NCBI GenBank assembly: GCA_000969725.1 | Contig: JXSR01S003826.1 | Source of the DNA: Ophiothrix spiculata | Taxonomy: Eukaryota > Echinodermata > Ophiuroidea > Amphilepidida > Ophiotrichidae | DNA length: 22,876 bases | Direction: 5' to 3' (one strand) | Shown: positions 9,617-18,292 of the stretch, piece by piece | Position numbering within the stretch: the first letter of the stretch is position 1 | Layout: the number at the start of each line of letters is the position of its first letter | The notes under the pieces: model-generated | Databases searched by the model: none | The model's input: the letters and a program-made list of their open reading frames with translations, nothing else | Told to the model about the DNA's origin: nothing | Position numbers and translations under genes: made by a program

Positions 9617-10068
9617 CGGTATTATTATTATTATTAAATTATCTTTGAAATCATCTACATTAAATCACTGCTTTTTGTATTTGGGCATTGTCTTGTGTAA
9701 TTATATGTTTCTGATGTTTCAGAATGAATCCAAATCTGAATCTGACATGCATTAATTTTGCACCAACTTGGGTTGTATCAAAAAGTATGAATCTGTAACT
9801 TAGCAATTGGGTTTTTTTAATTACAGAAACACCCATGTCAAAGGAATTCTGGCAACACATTCATTCTAAATGAATCATGGCCAGCAATTATCAACAGGGG
9901 TAAGTAGACAAACACTAAAAAGTAAAGATGTGCAATGTGCATAGACTAAATGAACATGGTGACTTTCAAGATTAACTTCAATCAAATGAAATAAGAATGT
10001 TTAACATTAACATGATTTCCAAATAAATTCATGTGACACAGAACTCATTACAATTAGACAATACTAAC
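9617..10068. other. Intergenic with short ATT microsatellite
   Basis: (ATT)n occurs at about 9618-9633. A 66-codon minus-strand open frame at 9660-9860 has no recognised domain; I considered it as an upstream arrestin exon and found no support. The rest has no visible features. Confidence 0.4.
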
Positions 10069-10205
10069 TGCGCACCATCTTTTTTGAGGTAATCGTTTAA
10101 AATTGAAGATGCTTGTTTTGGGCCGAGGTACTTTTCTGAGAAAGTACCCAGTCACAAAATAAACACTGATGATTTTAAACAATGACCAAATTAAAAGATG
10201 GTGCA
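10069..10205. mobile_element. Full-length foldback element (~137 bp)
   Basis: TGCGCACCATCTTTT at the left end pairs with AAAAGATGGTGCA at the right end. Pairing continues with small bulges through GTTTAAAAT/ATTTTAAAC and CTTGTTTTG/CAAAATAAAC to a central stem, GGTACTTT (10127-10134) with AAAGTACC (10141-10148), and a 6-base loop. Almost the whole element is thus one imperfect hairpin. It is a MITE or foldback element, non-coding. An RNA from it could resemble a long miRNA precursor, but there is no evidence of expression. Confidence 0.6.
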
Positions 10206-10667
10206 TAGCTGTAAATGTCATTAATAACCATATTTTTTCTTTGAAATTCTTAATAATTTTGATCATTTTTGGATAAAAACGGGAAAATTATCAGCCAGTC
10301 ATTGCATTTAGTCAAACACAACCTCTTGAAATTGCTTGCTTTTACATAATGACCATGCAGTGATTTGTGTAAAACTACAAAAAATACTGTTAGATTGGAT
10401 CGTGCTATTAATACCTGTTAGTCAAACTGAGATGACGTTTTAGATGATTGATACATTATGAATATTAAAACAGCATACCACTGAAAGGAATAAATAAGCA
10501 CTACTGTTGACATTTGAATAAATATTATGATATTTCTAAGATACAAAGTTTTAGGACAAAATTGATCATGTGACCAGGAATGGCCAGGTATCGGTTATGT
10601 TCATAAACTTTGGATGTTTATTTACAACATCCAAGATTGTGTTCAAGTGTGTAATTTCAGTCACCAT
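10206..10667. other. Intergenic, nothing recognised
   Basis: AT-rich sequence with no gene, repeat or motif that I can support. Confidence 0.4.
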
Positions 10668-10957
10668 CAGGGCCATACGAAGGCATGTAAGCCAAGGGGC
10701 AAACACATTTACCGTCCCGAAATTCATGTTTCGTCCCGATGTATATACTGTCAATTTTGCTATTTTTAACCAAAAATCGTTGTAAAACCTTAATATTTGT
10801 GCTAAAATTGGCTTATTTTGACTAAACATTAGCGGGACAGTAAAAGTGGTAAAATATCGTCCCAATATATTAATATTTGTCACCTTCAGCATCCCGCTTT
10901 TTTGAGCCGAGGGGGGGGGGGGCAAGTGACACACACACCCTGCTTTGTATGGCCATG
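10668..10957. mobile_element. MITE-like repeat with GGCCATACGAAG ends
   Basis: GGCCATACGAAG (10671-10682) matches, with one change, the reverse complement of CTTTGTATGGCC (10943-10954). Inside each end is a G-rich stretch: AAGGGGCAAA on the left and a run of 12 G followed by CAAGTGAC on the right. The phrase CGTCCCGA(A/T) is repeated near 10714 and 10734. The 122-codon minus-strand open frame here lies inside the element and contains a homopolymer, so I do not treat it as a gene. Confidence 0.55.
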
Positions 10958-11154
10958 GTCAGCATGTTTTTCATGTGTCATCTCTTGGTGGCTAAAGTGA
11001 ACCCAAACAAAGTTAGTCAAAACTCAGGATGATCATCATAATTTTTGATTATCAACTTTGTTTATGAAAAATTAAAACATATCCAGAATTGACTGTAAAT
11101 AAATTGACATGAGCTCTGCCAATTGCGTTTTTTTAATGACATTGATTATTTCGT
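10958..11154. other. Spacer between inverted-repeat elements
   Basis: No feature recognised. Confidence 0.35.
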
Positions 11155-11398
11155 CATGTGAGTGCAAGAAAGTTGTATCTGCAATGGCTGCCTTGTGTTA
11201 CATTTTTTAATACCTAGTCACTGTAATTTCACAAATCTCTCAAAATTTCTCTGCCTTATGTCAGTGGCTCTTGAAATGGTTCTTCAGGTGACGGTGTCGA
11301 ACCATTTCAAGAGCCACTGACCCAAGACTGGAGTTATACAGTCAGAAATTAATGACAAATGGCAGCTATTGCAGATATGACTTTCTTGCACTCACATG
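11155..11398. mobile_element. Foldback element with nested 23-bp perfect hairpin
   Basis: The outer arms 11155-11192 and 11361-11398 are inverted repeats with about three mismatches (CATGTGAGTGCAAGAAAGT... on the left). At the centre, 11260-11282 and 11299-11321 are perfect 23-bp inverted repeats (GTCAGTGGCTCTTGAAATGG plus TTC) around a 16-base loop. The sequence between outer arm and core is mostly unpaired. It is non-coding and best read as a MITE or foldback element with two levels of symmetry. Confidence 0.72.
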
Positions 11399-11705
11399 GG
11401 ATTTGATCTTTCTTTGACCATTAATGTGCTGCAGAAACAGTGATGTCATGCATAATTAGCCAACATGTGCAATCTGGCTCCAAACAAATGATTATACCAA
11501 TAATGGTACTGTGTTGGAGTACTCGAGTACGGTACTCATACCTCGTACTTAAGTAAAATTTCTGGGTACTTGTACTTGAACATCTACTTCCTTTTTTTGG
11601 TGCGTAATTTGTGCACCATAATTTGTCTTATATATAACCACAAATACGAATATATGTTATAGTGGATTTTTTAATTCTTGTCACCTCATTAAAAATTTTA
11701 GGGGC
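11399..11705. other. Intergenic with GTAC-rich patch
   Basis: GTACT, GTACG and GGTAC words recur between about 11508 and 11585 (for example GTACTCGAGTACGGTACTC), giving a locally palindromic patch that may be the remnant of an element end. No gene is seen. Confidence 0.4.
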
Positions 11706-11713
11706 GTGTCGAC

Positions 11714-11926
11714 CAGTGTTTCCGCTAAGGCCATATGGCGCGCCATTGGCGCAGGAGCGGTGAAAATTGGCGCAACAAGTTTCTGAAAATGTGTGATAAA
11801 AGATATTTTTCTAGCTTTGTTGAGCTCATTTTCAGCAACAGCTCATGATTTTGGCCCAAGCACCTCTTAAACTTTGTCAAACTTGCTTGAATTGGCGCAA
11901 GCTCAAAAACCCTAGTGGAATCACTG
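11714..11926. mobile_element. Non-autonomous hAT element with exact 8-bp target duplication
   Basis: The element runs from CAGTGTTTCCGCTAAGG to CCCTAGTGGAATCACTG. The two ends are inverted repeats, 14 of 17 matching, and begin with CAGTG, a common hAT terminus. It is flanked on both sides by GTGTCGAC (11706-11713 and 11927-11934), an exact 8-bp target-site duplication as expected for hAT transposases. Inside, GGCGC words recur near both ends (ATTGGCGCA at about 11743, 11767 and 11893), as subterminal motifs often do. At 213 bp it cannot encode a transposase. The minus-strand open frame spanning it is incidental. Confidence 0.85.
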
Positions 11927-11978
11927 GTGTCGACGATTCCTTTCATTCTGAGCACCGGTGTTCTGAGAGGTTGTATGT

Positions 11979-12197
11979 TTTATCTATCAATTCAATAGAA
12001 ATTTAATATAGCGGTACCATATTTGGTCATAATAAAATAAAGTCCGCTTTTATACGAAAAAAACCCATATAATAAAAAAAAATCAATTTATCTATCAATT
12101 CAATATAAATTTAATATAACGGTACCATGTACATGTATATGGCCATAATAAAATAAAGTCTGCTTTCATATGAAAAGAAATAATAATAAAAAAATCA
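11979..12197. repeat. Tandem duplication of ~108 bp, AT-rich
   Basis: Copy 1 (11979-12086) and copy 2 (12087-about 12197) share TTTATCTATCAATTCAATA, AATTTAATATA(G/A)CGGTACCAT, CATAATAAAATAAAGTC and a closing A-rich tract ending AATCAA. Copy 2 has a small insertion (GTACATGTAT) after GGTACCAT. It is a local tandem duplication with moderate divergence and no coding content. Confidence 0.7.
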
Positions 12198-13027
12198 AAG
12201 CTGGCATATGATGGTTAAAAATACAAATAAATATAATCAAAATGATTTGAATCTCTATATGGAAACCAAATAATAAGAAAGCAATCATCTAAAACATCTG
12301 AGCCTATTAACGTTAAACATATACCATTTAACATCAACTAAAACGCATACACGTATATGTTGACATATTCTTTTAGTTTTTGTAATTCATAACAAATGGC
12401 AGTATTAATGTGGCCTAAATGATCGAACCATGAGGCCCATTAAGTCCAACAAAGAGGCTAATGTGGTGTTCTTCAAAACAAACCCGAATCGATTGCAGAA
12501 CATCAAACCATTTGACAAAAATTTTCATTGAACCTGGTTGAAAACCCTTGCGTATTCTATGGAAAATAACTCATTAATGAGGGTTAGATCATCGTATTAT
12601 GTTGAACAAAGTTGAGCATTATATTGCTTTTTAGTTTTGTTCTGAACGCATCCCCTCCAAATATAATCTTACCATCAACAATATGCGCTTGGTGACACGA
12701 TTAAAAAAATCTACTATAATATTTTTGTCATGTCCTGATTTCATTTGTAATGATACCGGGTTTTCCTATTTTCATTTTTAAAGGAAAATAAGTCTGAACC
12801 ATGTTCAGAGAATACTCATCAAATCAAGGAAGCTTCTGTGCGATAATCTTTGCCTGGATAACATGCTTGTTATGTTAACCCTTACAAAACTAGATAATTT
12901 TGAAAATTCCTAATCCTGTGTCTGGTTTTGAAGTAACTTATCAAACAATAGTTAATTATTGACTGCTATTTTAAATCCACCATCTAATTGACAAGTCCAT
13001 TGACTAGTTTATTGAATCTTGATTTAG
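12198..13027. other. Intergenic upstream of the NLR, nothing recognised
   Basis: No ORF or repeat is supported. GTTAATTATTGAC near 12951 is one base from the HNF1/POU-homeodomain palindrome GTTAATNATTAAC, but a single match means little in AT-rich DNA. The first exon and promoter of the downstream NLR gene, if in this window, could lie here but are not identifiable. Confidence 0.35.
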
Positions 13028-13131
13028 ATCAATACCTCTATTGTTTACATCAATAATTGATGTGTGTTGGTATTGTACTTTCTTTATTGACATCAATAAT
13101 TTTCCAATAATTGATTTACAAATCCATCAAT
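13028..13131. promoter_or_regulatory. Cluster of ATCAAT/ATTGAT words before the CARD exon
   Basis: Six ATCAAT or ATTGAT words fall within 104 bp (13028, 13049, 13056, 13092, 13110 and 13126), including the palindrome ACATCAATAATTGATGT. ATCAAT is the core bound by ONECUT/CUX-type homeodomain factors. The cluster ends 40 bp before the predicted CARD exon acceptor. It could be an intronic enhancer, a promoter remnant or just local low complexity; function is inference. Confidence 0.25.
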
Positions 13132-13171
13132 CTAATGGGCAATTACCTTCTTGGGATCCTGAACATTTCAG

Positions 13172-13818
13172 CTAAACAAGAAACATGTAGATGTGATTGA
13201 CTGGCGACTAGAGTCGCCGTTGGTAAGCTAAGAGTTAATAACAGAAGAAGCAGTGACACCAGATCATGCAACAAAGATTACAAAGAAAGATACAAATACA
13301 GAGAAGGTGGAAGGGTACAAAAGTGATCACGGGGATGTGCCGCAAACTTGGGTAGCAAAATCAGGCTGTCTGGTATTCCAATGGGTCCTTTTTCTTTGCA
13401 AAATGTGGTATTTTGATGGGTCTTTTTTCCAAAATTTCAAACAAAAATAAAGAAATTTGCGTCAAATTAGAGTAAATTTCGGAGAAAATTTCGATTTTTA
13501 CATAAATTTAGATTCGAAATTTGGTATATGGATGGGTCCATTTTTCTTGGAAATTGGTATATGCATGGGTGTACTTCAAATTTCCCAGCGGCACACCCCT
13601 ACCAAAAACAAACTTGAGTACCCCCCCCCCCCGGGTATTGGACATACTGGCCAGATCTCCTATCTCATCATATCAAATCTTCATGAGGGCCCTCAAGATA
13701 GAAAGACCAGATCTTTACAAAGAGGTCGAAGCAATTCAAAAACAACCAGATCTTTACAAAGATGTCAAAACTAAAATTGTTATGCCGGTACGGCGTTTCA
13801 GGACCAACCCTTCAACAG
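13172..13818 (+). pseudogene. CARD exon of the NLR, split by an insertion
   Basis: The acceptor is ACATTTCAG at 13163-13171. The first part reads LNKKHVDVIDWRLESPLVS, then the TAA at 13229, then ELITEEAVTPDHATKITKKD and TNTEKVEG (to 13315). After the insertion the frame that opens at 13635 reads VLDILARSPISSYQIFMRAL, KIERPDLYKEVEAIQ and on to NPST. Together these align with a CARD: first helices, the ITEE/EKVE region, then the LLDIL...F..AL end that closes most CARDs. Without the insertion the exon would be about 327 bp, a normal size for a one-exon CARD. A 39-nt tandem duplication after the CARD gives PDLYKEV and then PDLYKDV. The donor is CAACAG/GTACAG. Confidence 0.7.
13316..13635. mobile_element. 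MITE-like insertion inside the CARD exon
   Basis: Between EKVEG and VLDIL lies about 320 bp of repeat. Its right end is GGTAGGGGTGTGCCGC on the reverse strand, followed outward by ACTCAAG and a long C/G run (13619-13635); its left end has GGGGATGTGCCGC (13332 onward) in the inverted orientation relative to that. Inside, GGTAT(T/A)...ATGGGTCC-like words recur on both sides. The G-run terminus resembles the ends at 6364 and 17934. The left end lacks the G-run and is probably trimmed, so no target duplication can be read. An alternative is that this is a small intron (possible GG/GTACAA donor, GGCCAG acceptor), but that would delete the conserved VLDILA of the CARD. Confidence 0.6.
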
Positions 13819-14751
13819 GTACAGAAAACAAATATGTATAGAACTGGGAAAGTGTAAAGAACTATAATAGCTATTCTTGGTATTGTTAGGTAATTTCCCT
13901 ATCCCCCTCAAATTCTTGTTGTACAAGGGTTATACACTGTAAAAAATGGATGTAATTGGACACATTTTATATTCTTAGATTACATGGGAAAGTTACAAGA
14001 AACTATGATAATGGGTGTAAATTAGGGTAAAATACCCTGAACAATCACAGAAATTGTCCGTTATTTTTCGCTTTCTTTAAAAATCCTGTTATATCGCAGT
14101 TTTCTTATAAAATCCCTGGAAAATACACTGCCAGGGAAATTTTGCATGCTGTCATTATTACCTCTAATACTTCAAATGATGCAAAAATCTCAAAATGTTT
14201 GGGGAAAAGTTTTGGGATAATGCTAAACCAATGCCTCTTCAATACTATTGCTAATTCAATAAGGGAAAATATATATTTTTAATGCAGTTGTATTTTATCT
14301 TTGTAATATGTTGTGAATTTCAATATTTTTATCTCATGTTGCGGCGCTCATAGGTTTTTTGTATTAAGCACCTAAAAAAGGCTTTTTATTACTATTATAA
14401 ATATAATACCTTTCATAGAACAAAATGAAATATTTGCCATCTTTTTATTTATTTATTTGAAAGGTGTTTATTCATTTGAAAGGTGTTGAGACAAAATACA
14501 TTTTTATCAAACTTCATCAACCGATGAGTTATCCAGCTGATTTTATAAAATTATAGAATTTTTACGTTCTTTTAATACATTTTGATAAAATCTTCCTGTG
14601 GGGAAGCTCCAGATAGCAATTGGTACTTGATAGCAATTGGTTCATCATAAAAAATGACGTAAATGGGTACGATTTTGAACCACAGGCAGTATACAGTTCA
14701 TAAAAAAGCTAAAATACTTTGTATGCTTATTCTTTTTATTTAATATTGCAG
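13819..14751 (+). other. Intron of the NLR (phase 1)
   Basis: GT at 13819 follows CAACAG, and AG at 14750-14751 ends the T-rich tract CTTTTTATTTAATATTGCAG. One base before and two bases after complete a GAA codon, so the phases agree. The intron is AT-rich and holds a short stem (TCCCTGG at about 14113 with CCAGGGA at about 14132) and a small direct repeat, GATAGCAATTGGT (14613 and 14630). No other feature is seen. Confidence 0.65.
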
Positions 14752-15944
14752 AACGAGGATTGTTTTTCTTTGACAACTGCAGGCAAGAACTTATTGATTT
14801 CTACAAGTCAAAGATGCATCGAGTGAATCTACTACCTTGGTTTGATGAAGATGCAAGAAATATGAACGACATATATGTCAGCTTGGAACTGATAAATGAC
14901 TCGTTTCTGAATAACAATGAAAATTTAGTGCTTATCATGACAAATAATAGAGAATCAAATGCTAAGAGGATACTTGTCAAGGGTAATTTGGGTTCTGGAA
15001 AATCCACTTTGATGGCCAACTTGGCATACAAATGGGCACAACTAAATCCCCCTTCAAGACAAAAAAGGCGTCCCTCTCCTTTATGTCTGTATCATATGCT
15101 TTTTTCCCTCAGTTTAAGAGAAATTCAGGAAGGGTGTAGCATCACAGATGCAATATTTCACCAAATTTTACCCAAAGATACAAAGGTTTCTAAAGGTGAA
15201 TTGGAGAAATATATTCATTCAAACCCTTTTGTTTTATTTCTGATGGATGGGTTTGATGAATATTTTGCTGACAATTTAGATATTGTACATGGTGAAGTTG
15301 ATGAGATGCTTAAATTCAATACCTTACGTAAAGCATGTGTGATTGTGTCCTCACAGCCTCACAAACAATTAGGCAAATGCCTATCTTTTTATGAGCGTGT
15401 CATTGTTACTGGGTTTTCAAGTCAAAATGTCCAACTTTATTTATCAAAAATTTTCTATAACAACTCTGAGCTATATACAGGTTTGAGTAGAAAATTGGCT
15501 GATTCTGACAGGTTAAAATCCCTCTCCAGTACGCCTGTCATGCTAATGTGTATGGTATGGGAAGATACACAACAATTGCCAAATACACAGTCAGACTTAT
15601 AAGTTGAATTTACCCAATTCTTATGGAGAAGATTTTACGGGTACAATGTGAGATCGCCAGATGATGATAGCTTGAAATATTTCTTAGCAAGATTAGGCAA
15701 GACTGCATTCAATGGCCTCATGCCACAACCAGATATGTTTCAGGAAAAACTTGTGTTTCATGAGTCTGACTTCTTCTTGGAAGATTTAGAACAAGGATGT
15801 CAAGTAGGTTTGCTGACAAAGGAAAGACTTAGATCCAAACTGTCAGTGTCAAGTGCAGTCACTTTTTTGCACAAATCTTTTCAGGAGTACTGTGCAAGTT
15901 GCTACTGGGCTAGTCTGCCTGATGATCAGTTCGACTCTGTCTGA
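14752..15944 (+). pseudogene. NACHT plus winged-helix exon of the NLR, one in-frame stop
   Basis: Numbering residues from Leu at 14760, the exon carries LLPW at 24-27 (typical just before NACHT), Walker A GNLGSGKST at 75-83 with the P-loop lysine at 81, and Walker B VLFLMDGFDEY at 158-168. A sensor-like CVIVSSQP follows at 193-200, then GFSSQNVQLYLSKIF (about 218-232) and LSSTPVMLMCMVWED (about 255-269), the helical segments after NACHT. After QLPNTQSDL comes TAA at 15600, then the same frame continues VEFTQFLWRRFYGYNVRSPD and finally VTFLHKSFQEYCASCYWASL, the winged-helix FLH(K)SFQE signature. Homologues normally have Tyr (TAT/TAC) in the DLY-EF context, so one base change explains the stop. 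All catalytic residues are present. The exon closes with TGA at 15942; no strong splice donor is seen there (the best is TCT/GTCTGA). Confidence 0.85.
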
Positions 15945-16039
15945 TGAAGATGCCATCCCCAATCAAAAAAAAAATAATGAAATAACTCACTATAGATTAT
16001 TATAGTGTTAATATATACTATGCAAGGAAGTGTAGTTTG

Positions 16040-17745
16040 GAAAACAACACTGCCTTGATCTAGTAAAATGGCGCCCAAAATGATGCAAAAAATGGCAACA
16101 CCATGTATTTTACGTTCAAAAATATTTTGAAGTGACATAAAAAGGCCATTAAAACATGAAATATTCAAAATAGTCAATGGAAAACAGGGGCGTACCCAGG
16201 ATCCTGCACCCCCGGGGTGCGGATCCTGGTTACGATCCTTTGATATTCAAAATATTAAAGCAATGGATAATTGGTTTGCTACGCTTTGAAGTGCGCATAT
16301 GCTAAATGAATTGCCCAACTAAATACCAAATAAAATAGCAAAAGAGCTCATGAACTTGATGAAGAAGCAACAAATTTGTTTTGGATAAGATATAAGGACG
16401 CAGTTACTGAACTTACTCGTTTGCGTATTAACATTGTGTCTGAAAAGACCAATCATCCTTGAGTTGAAGTCGTTCTCAAACCATTAAAAATGATACTGAT
16501 CAAAAACAGGATGTATTCGTGGTCATTTTGTTCCAAAAGCGGACTTTGATTGTTTTTGTATTACTTTGTGTACGTGCTATGCAGGTGAGAAACTCTAAAT
16601 TTGGCCTTGATTGTAAAAATTACAAGCAATCCCAAAATGCAACGCTACGATTGAAATAATTTACAGTTTTTAGTCACTTTTGGAAATGATATTTATGCAA
16701 CTATAATTATGTTATGAGCTGACTTGGGTTTACTTAATACATAGGCCTATTGATAATTTTGAATCAAACCAAAGTTATTTGTGTTTGTGTAATCAAAATT
16801 ACAAAAAGGCCATTAGAACTTGAATTATTCAAAATAAACAATGGGAAATCGGTTTTAGGGTAACATCTGAACCATTTTCTCCAGTATTATGTTGTTAGTA
16901 TGCTTCAAATAAAAAAAAAATAATGCCCATACGGTGAGGTTCAAAATGGCCGCCAAAATACATATTTTCTTACAAAAATTGGTTGATTTGATATAAAAAA
17001 AAAGGGCATTAAAGCATGATATACCCAAAGAAGCAATGGATAATTGGTTTGAGGATTAAATCTGAACCATTTGCTCCAATATTAAGTTGTTAATATGGGT
17101 TACATCAAAATGACAGTCATTGTTAGGTCCAACATACCCGCTAAAATATGCATTTTCATACAAAAATGGATTGTTTTGACATCAAAAGGGGCATTAAAAC
17201 ATGAAATATTAAAATAAGCAATGAGCAATTGGTTTGATGGTTACATCTGATCCATTTGCACAAATATTATGTTGTTGATATTCTTTAGAACAAAAATGAC
17301 GCACATTAAAGGTTCACAATGGCCGCCAAAATATTTTTTTATTCAAGAAAGGGTAGGATGGAAATGGAACAGCCAAAAACACGTTATAGAAGAAATACTT
17401 ATCCAATAATTGTGCTAACCAGTAAAGTCATGCTGATAACAAGCTGGATTCCAAAACACATTTTTTGCACTCAAAAGGTGGTTGGAGTGGCCTTAAACAG
17501 CATTTAACAAATATATTCAAAACTAATCAATGTTAATGGCTTTGTAGGTTTGAGCGGAATGATTTATCACCAAATTATGTTGTTAACGGGTATCAATCCC
17601 AAAATAGCACCATTTAATGAGGCTCAAAATGGCCACCCAAAATATATCCTGTTTCATTCAAATTTGTTTAAGAGTGGCATTGAAATCAAAAATCTGAAAT
17701 GTACCACAATAATCAATAGCTCAAACACTCAAAAGCTGAGAAAAT
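16040..17745. repeat. Degenerate ~185-195-bp tandem array with GGCCGCC motifs
   Basis: The recurring landmarks are GGCATTAAAACATGAAATATT, AAGCAATGGATAATTGGTTT, ACATCTGAACCATTTG, ATTATGTTGTTAATATG and AAAATGGCCGCCAAAAT, in that order. GGC(C)ATTA-type starts lie at about 16144, 16808, 17004, 17188, 17489 and 17678, giving spacings near 196 and 184 bp where the array is uninterrupted. A foreign piece interrupts the first copy (about 16184-16240), and the 16260-16800 stretch shows little similarity. It looks like an old minisatellite or an internally repeated transposon; short open frames within it are incidental. Confidence 0.65.
16184..16240. mobile_element. Transposon-end fragment with 16-bp stem hairpin
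   Basis: CAGGGGCGTACCCAGG followed by a near-perfect palindrome (16196-16229): CCAGGATCC, T, GCACCCC, then CGGGGTGC, GGATCCTGG. The start resembles CAGGGGCGTA-type ends seen on DNA transposons in invertebrate genomes. It lies within a copy of the tandem array, since the array sequence resumes at ATTCAAAATATTAAAGCAAT after it. The exact boundaries are uncertain. Confidence 0.45.
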
Positions 17746-17925
17746 TGTATTAATTGACAGCCATTCTGGTCATATTTAAATGCCAGCCCTTTCATTGGCT
17801 TACCATTGACAACATTAGTTCAATGTTGGTTTAAAATTTGGAACGTAGAAAATGTATTTTGGTACTTATGGTATTTATGTGCATGTTAACAACACAGAAA
17901 TGTTTTAGCCTAGTTCTATCAAAGC
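17746..17925. other. Short spacer before a MITE
   Basis: No feature recognised. Confidence 0.35.
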
Positions 17926-17933
17926 ATTTACTA

Positions 17934-18292
17934 CCCAGGGGGGCCACTTAGCTATACTGGTGTACACATGCGTGAACAAAAAAACACGGAAAAAGGGGTT
18001 ACTTTTCACTAACCAACACGGAAAGCACTGCATGTGTTTAGGGGTCTAAAAACACTGATTTTCAACAAAGGGGTATTTTTCAAAACAAAATACAACATTT
18101 TAACAAAAAGGGGTGTTTTTCAAAACCTGAAGTAAAAAAATCAAATTTTAGGGGTGAATTGTTATGTAAAAATGCACGTAAATCCTTGTTTAGGTTTATT
18201 TCTTCAAGGCAAGATAAAACTTGTTTAGGGGGTATTTTGTAAACCTATGTTCATGCATGTGTACATGAATATACCTGAGTGGCCCCCCTGGG
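17934..18292. mobile_element. MITE with ~48-bp inverted ends and exact 8-bp target duplication
   Basis: The element begins CCCAGGGGGGCCACTTAG and ends with the inverted CTGAGTGGCCCCCCTGGG. Similarity of the arms extends through TGTACACATGC(G/A)TGAACA, about 48 bp with a handful of differences. ATTTACTA flanks it exactly on both sides (17926-17933 and 18293-18300). The interior holds repeated AAAGGGGT(A/G)TTTTTCAAAA-like words. At 359 bp it is non-coding. An 8-bp duplication fits hAT, P or Merlin-type transposases; the termini are not diagnostic to me. Confidence 0.85.

Larger units (their letters stand above)
13172..15944 (+). pseudogene. CARD-NACHT NLR-type immune gene, probably a pseudogene
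   Basis: NLR proteins are cytosolic receptors: an N-terminal adaptor domain (here CARD), a NACHT NTPase that oligomerises, and usually C-terminal leucine-rich repeats. Two exons are visible: 13172-13818 (CARD) and 14752-15944 (NACHT plus winged helix). They are joined by a phase-1 intron with CAG/GTACAG and TTGCAG/AACG sites, giving ...NPSTE-RGLFFFDNCRQ... across the junction. Three lesions are seen: TAA at 13229-13231 in the CARD, an inserted MITE-like segment at about 13316-13635 that also shifts the frame, and TAA at 15600-15602 in the NACHT exon. No frameshift is seen within the NACHT exon. No leucine-rich repeats follow in the window. Family assignment is firm; pseudogene status is strongly suggested. 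One lesion could be an assembly error, three are unlikely to be. Confidence 0.8.

Noticed and set aside
9660-9860. Minus-strand open frame considered as an upstream Arrestin_N exon
   Set aside because: Its translation does not show the arrestin N-domain strands, and there are no matching splice sites.
10566-10934. 122-codon minus-strand open frame
   Set aside because: It starts inside the G-run of the repeat at 10668-10957 and has no family resemblance or splice context.
12945-12965. HNF1-like site GTTAATTATTGAC
   Set aside because: A single near-match in very AT-rich DNA without context is not evidence of a regulatory element.
13200-13220. GGCGACTAGAGTCGCC palindrome as an operator
   Set aside because: It falls within the CARD coding part of the exon and is more simply coding sequence.
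15975-16015. Short palindrome CACTATA...TATAGTG after the NACHT exon
   Set aside because: Seven-base AT-rich arms are expected by chance; nothing indicates a 3'-end processing signal.
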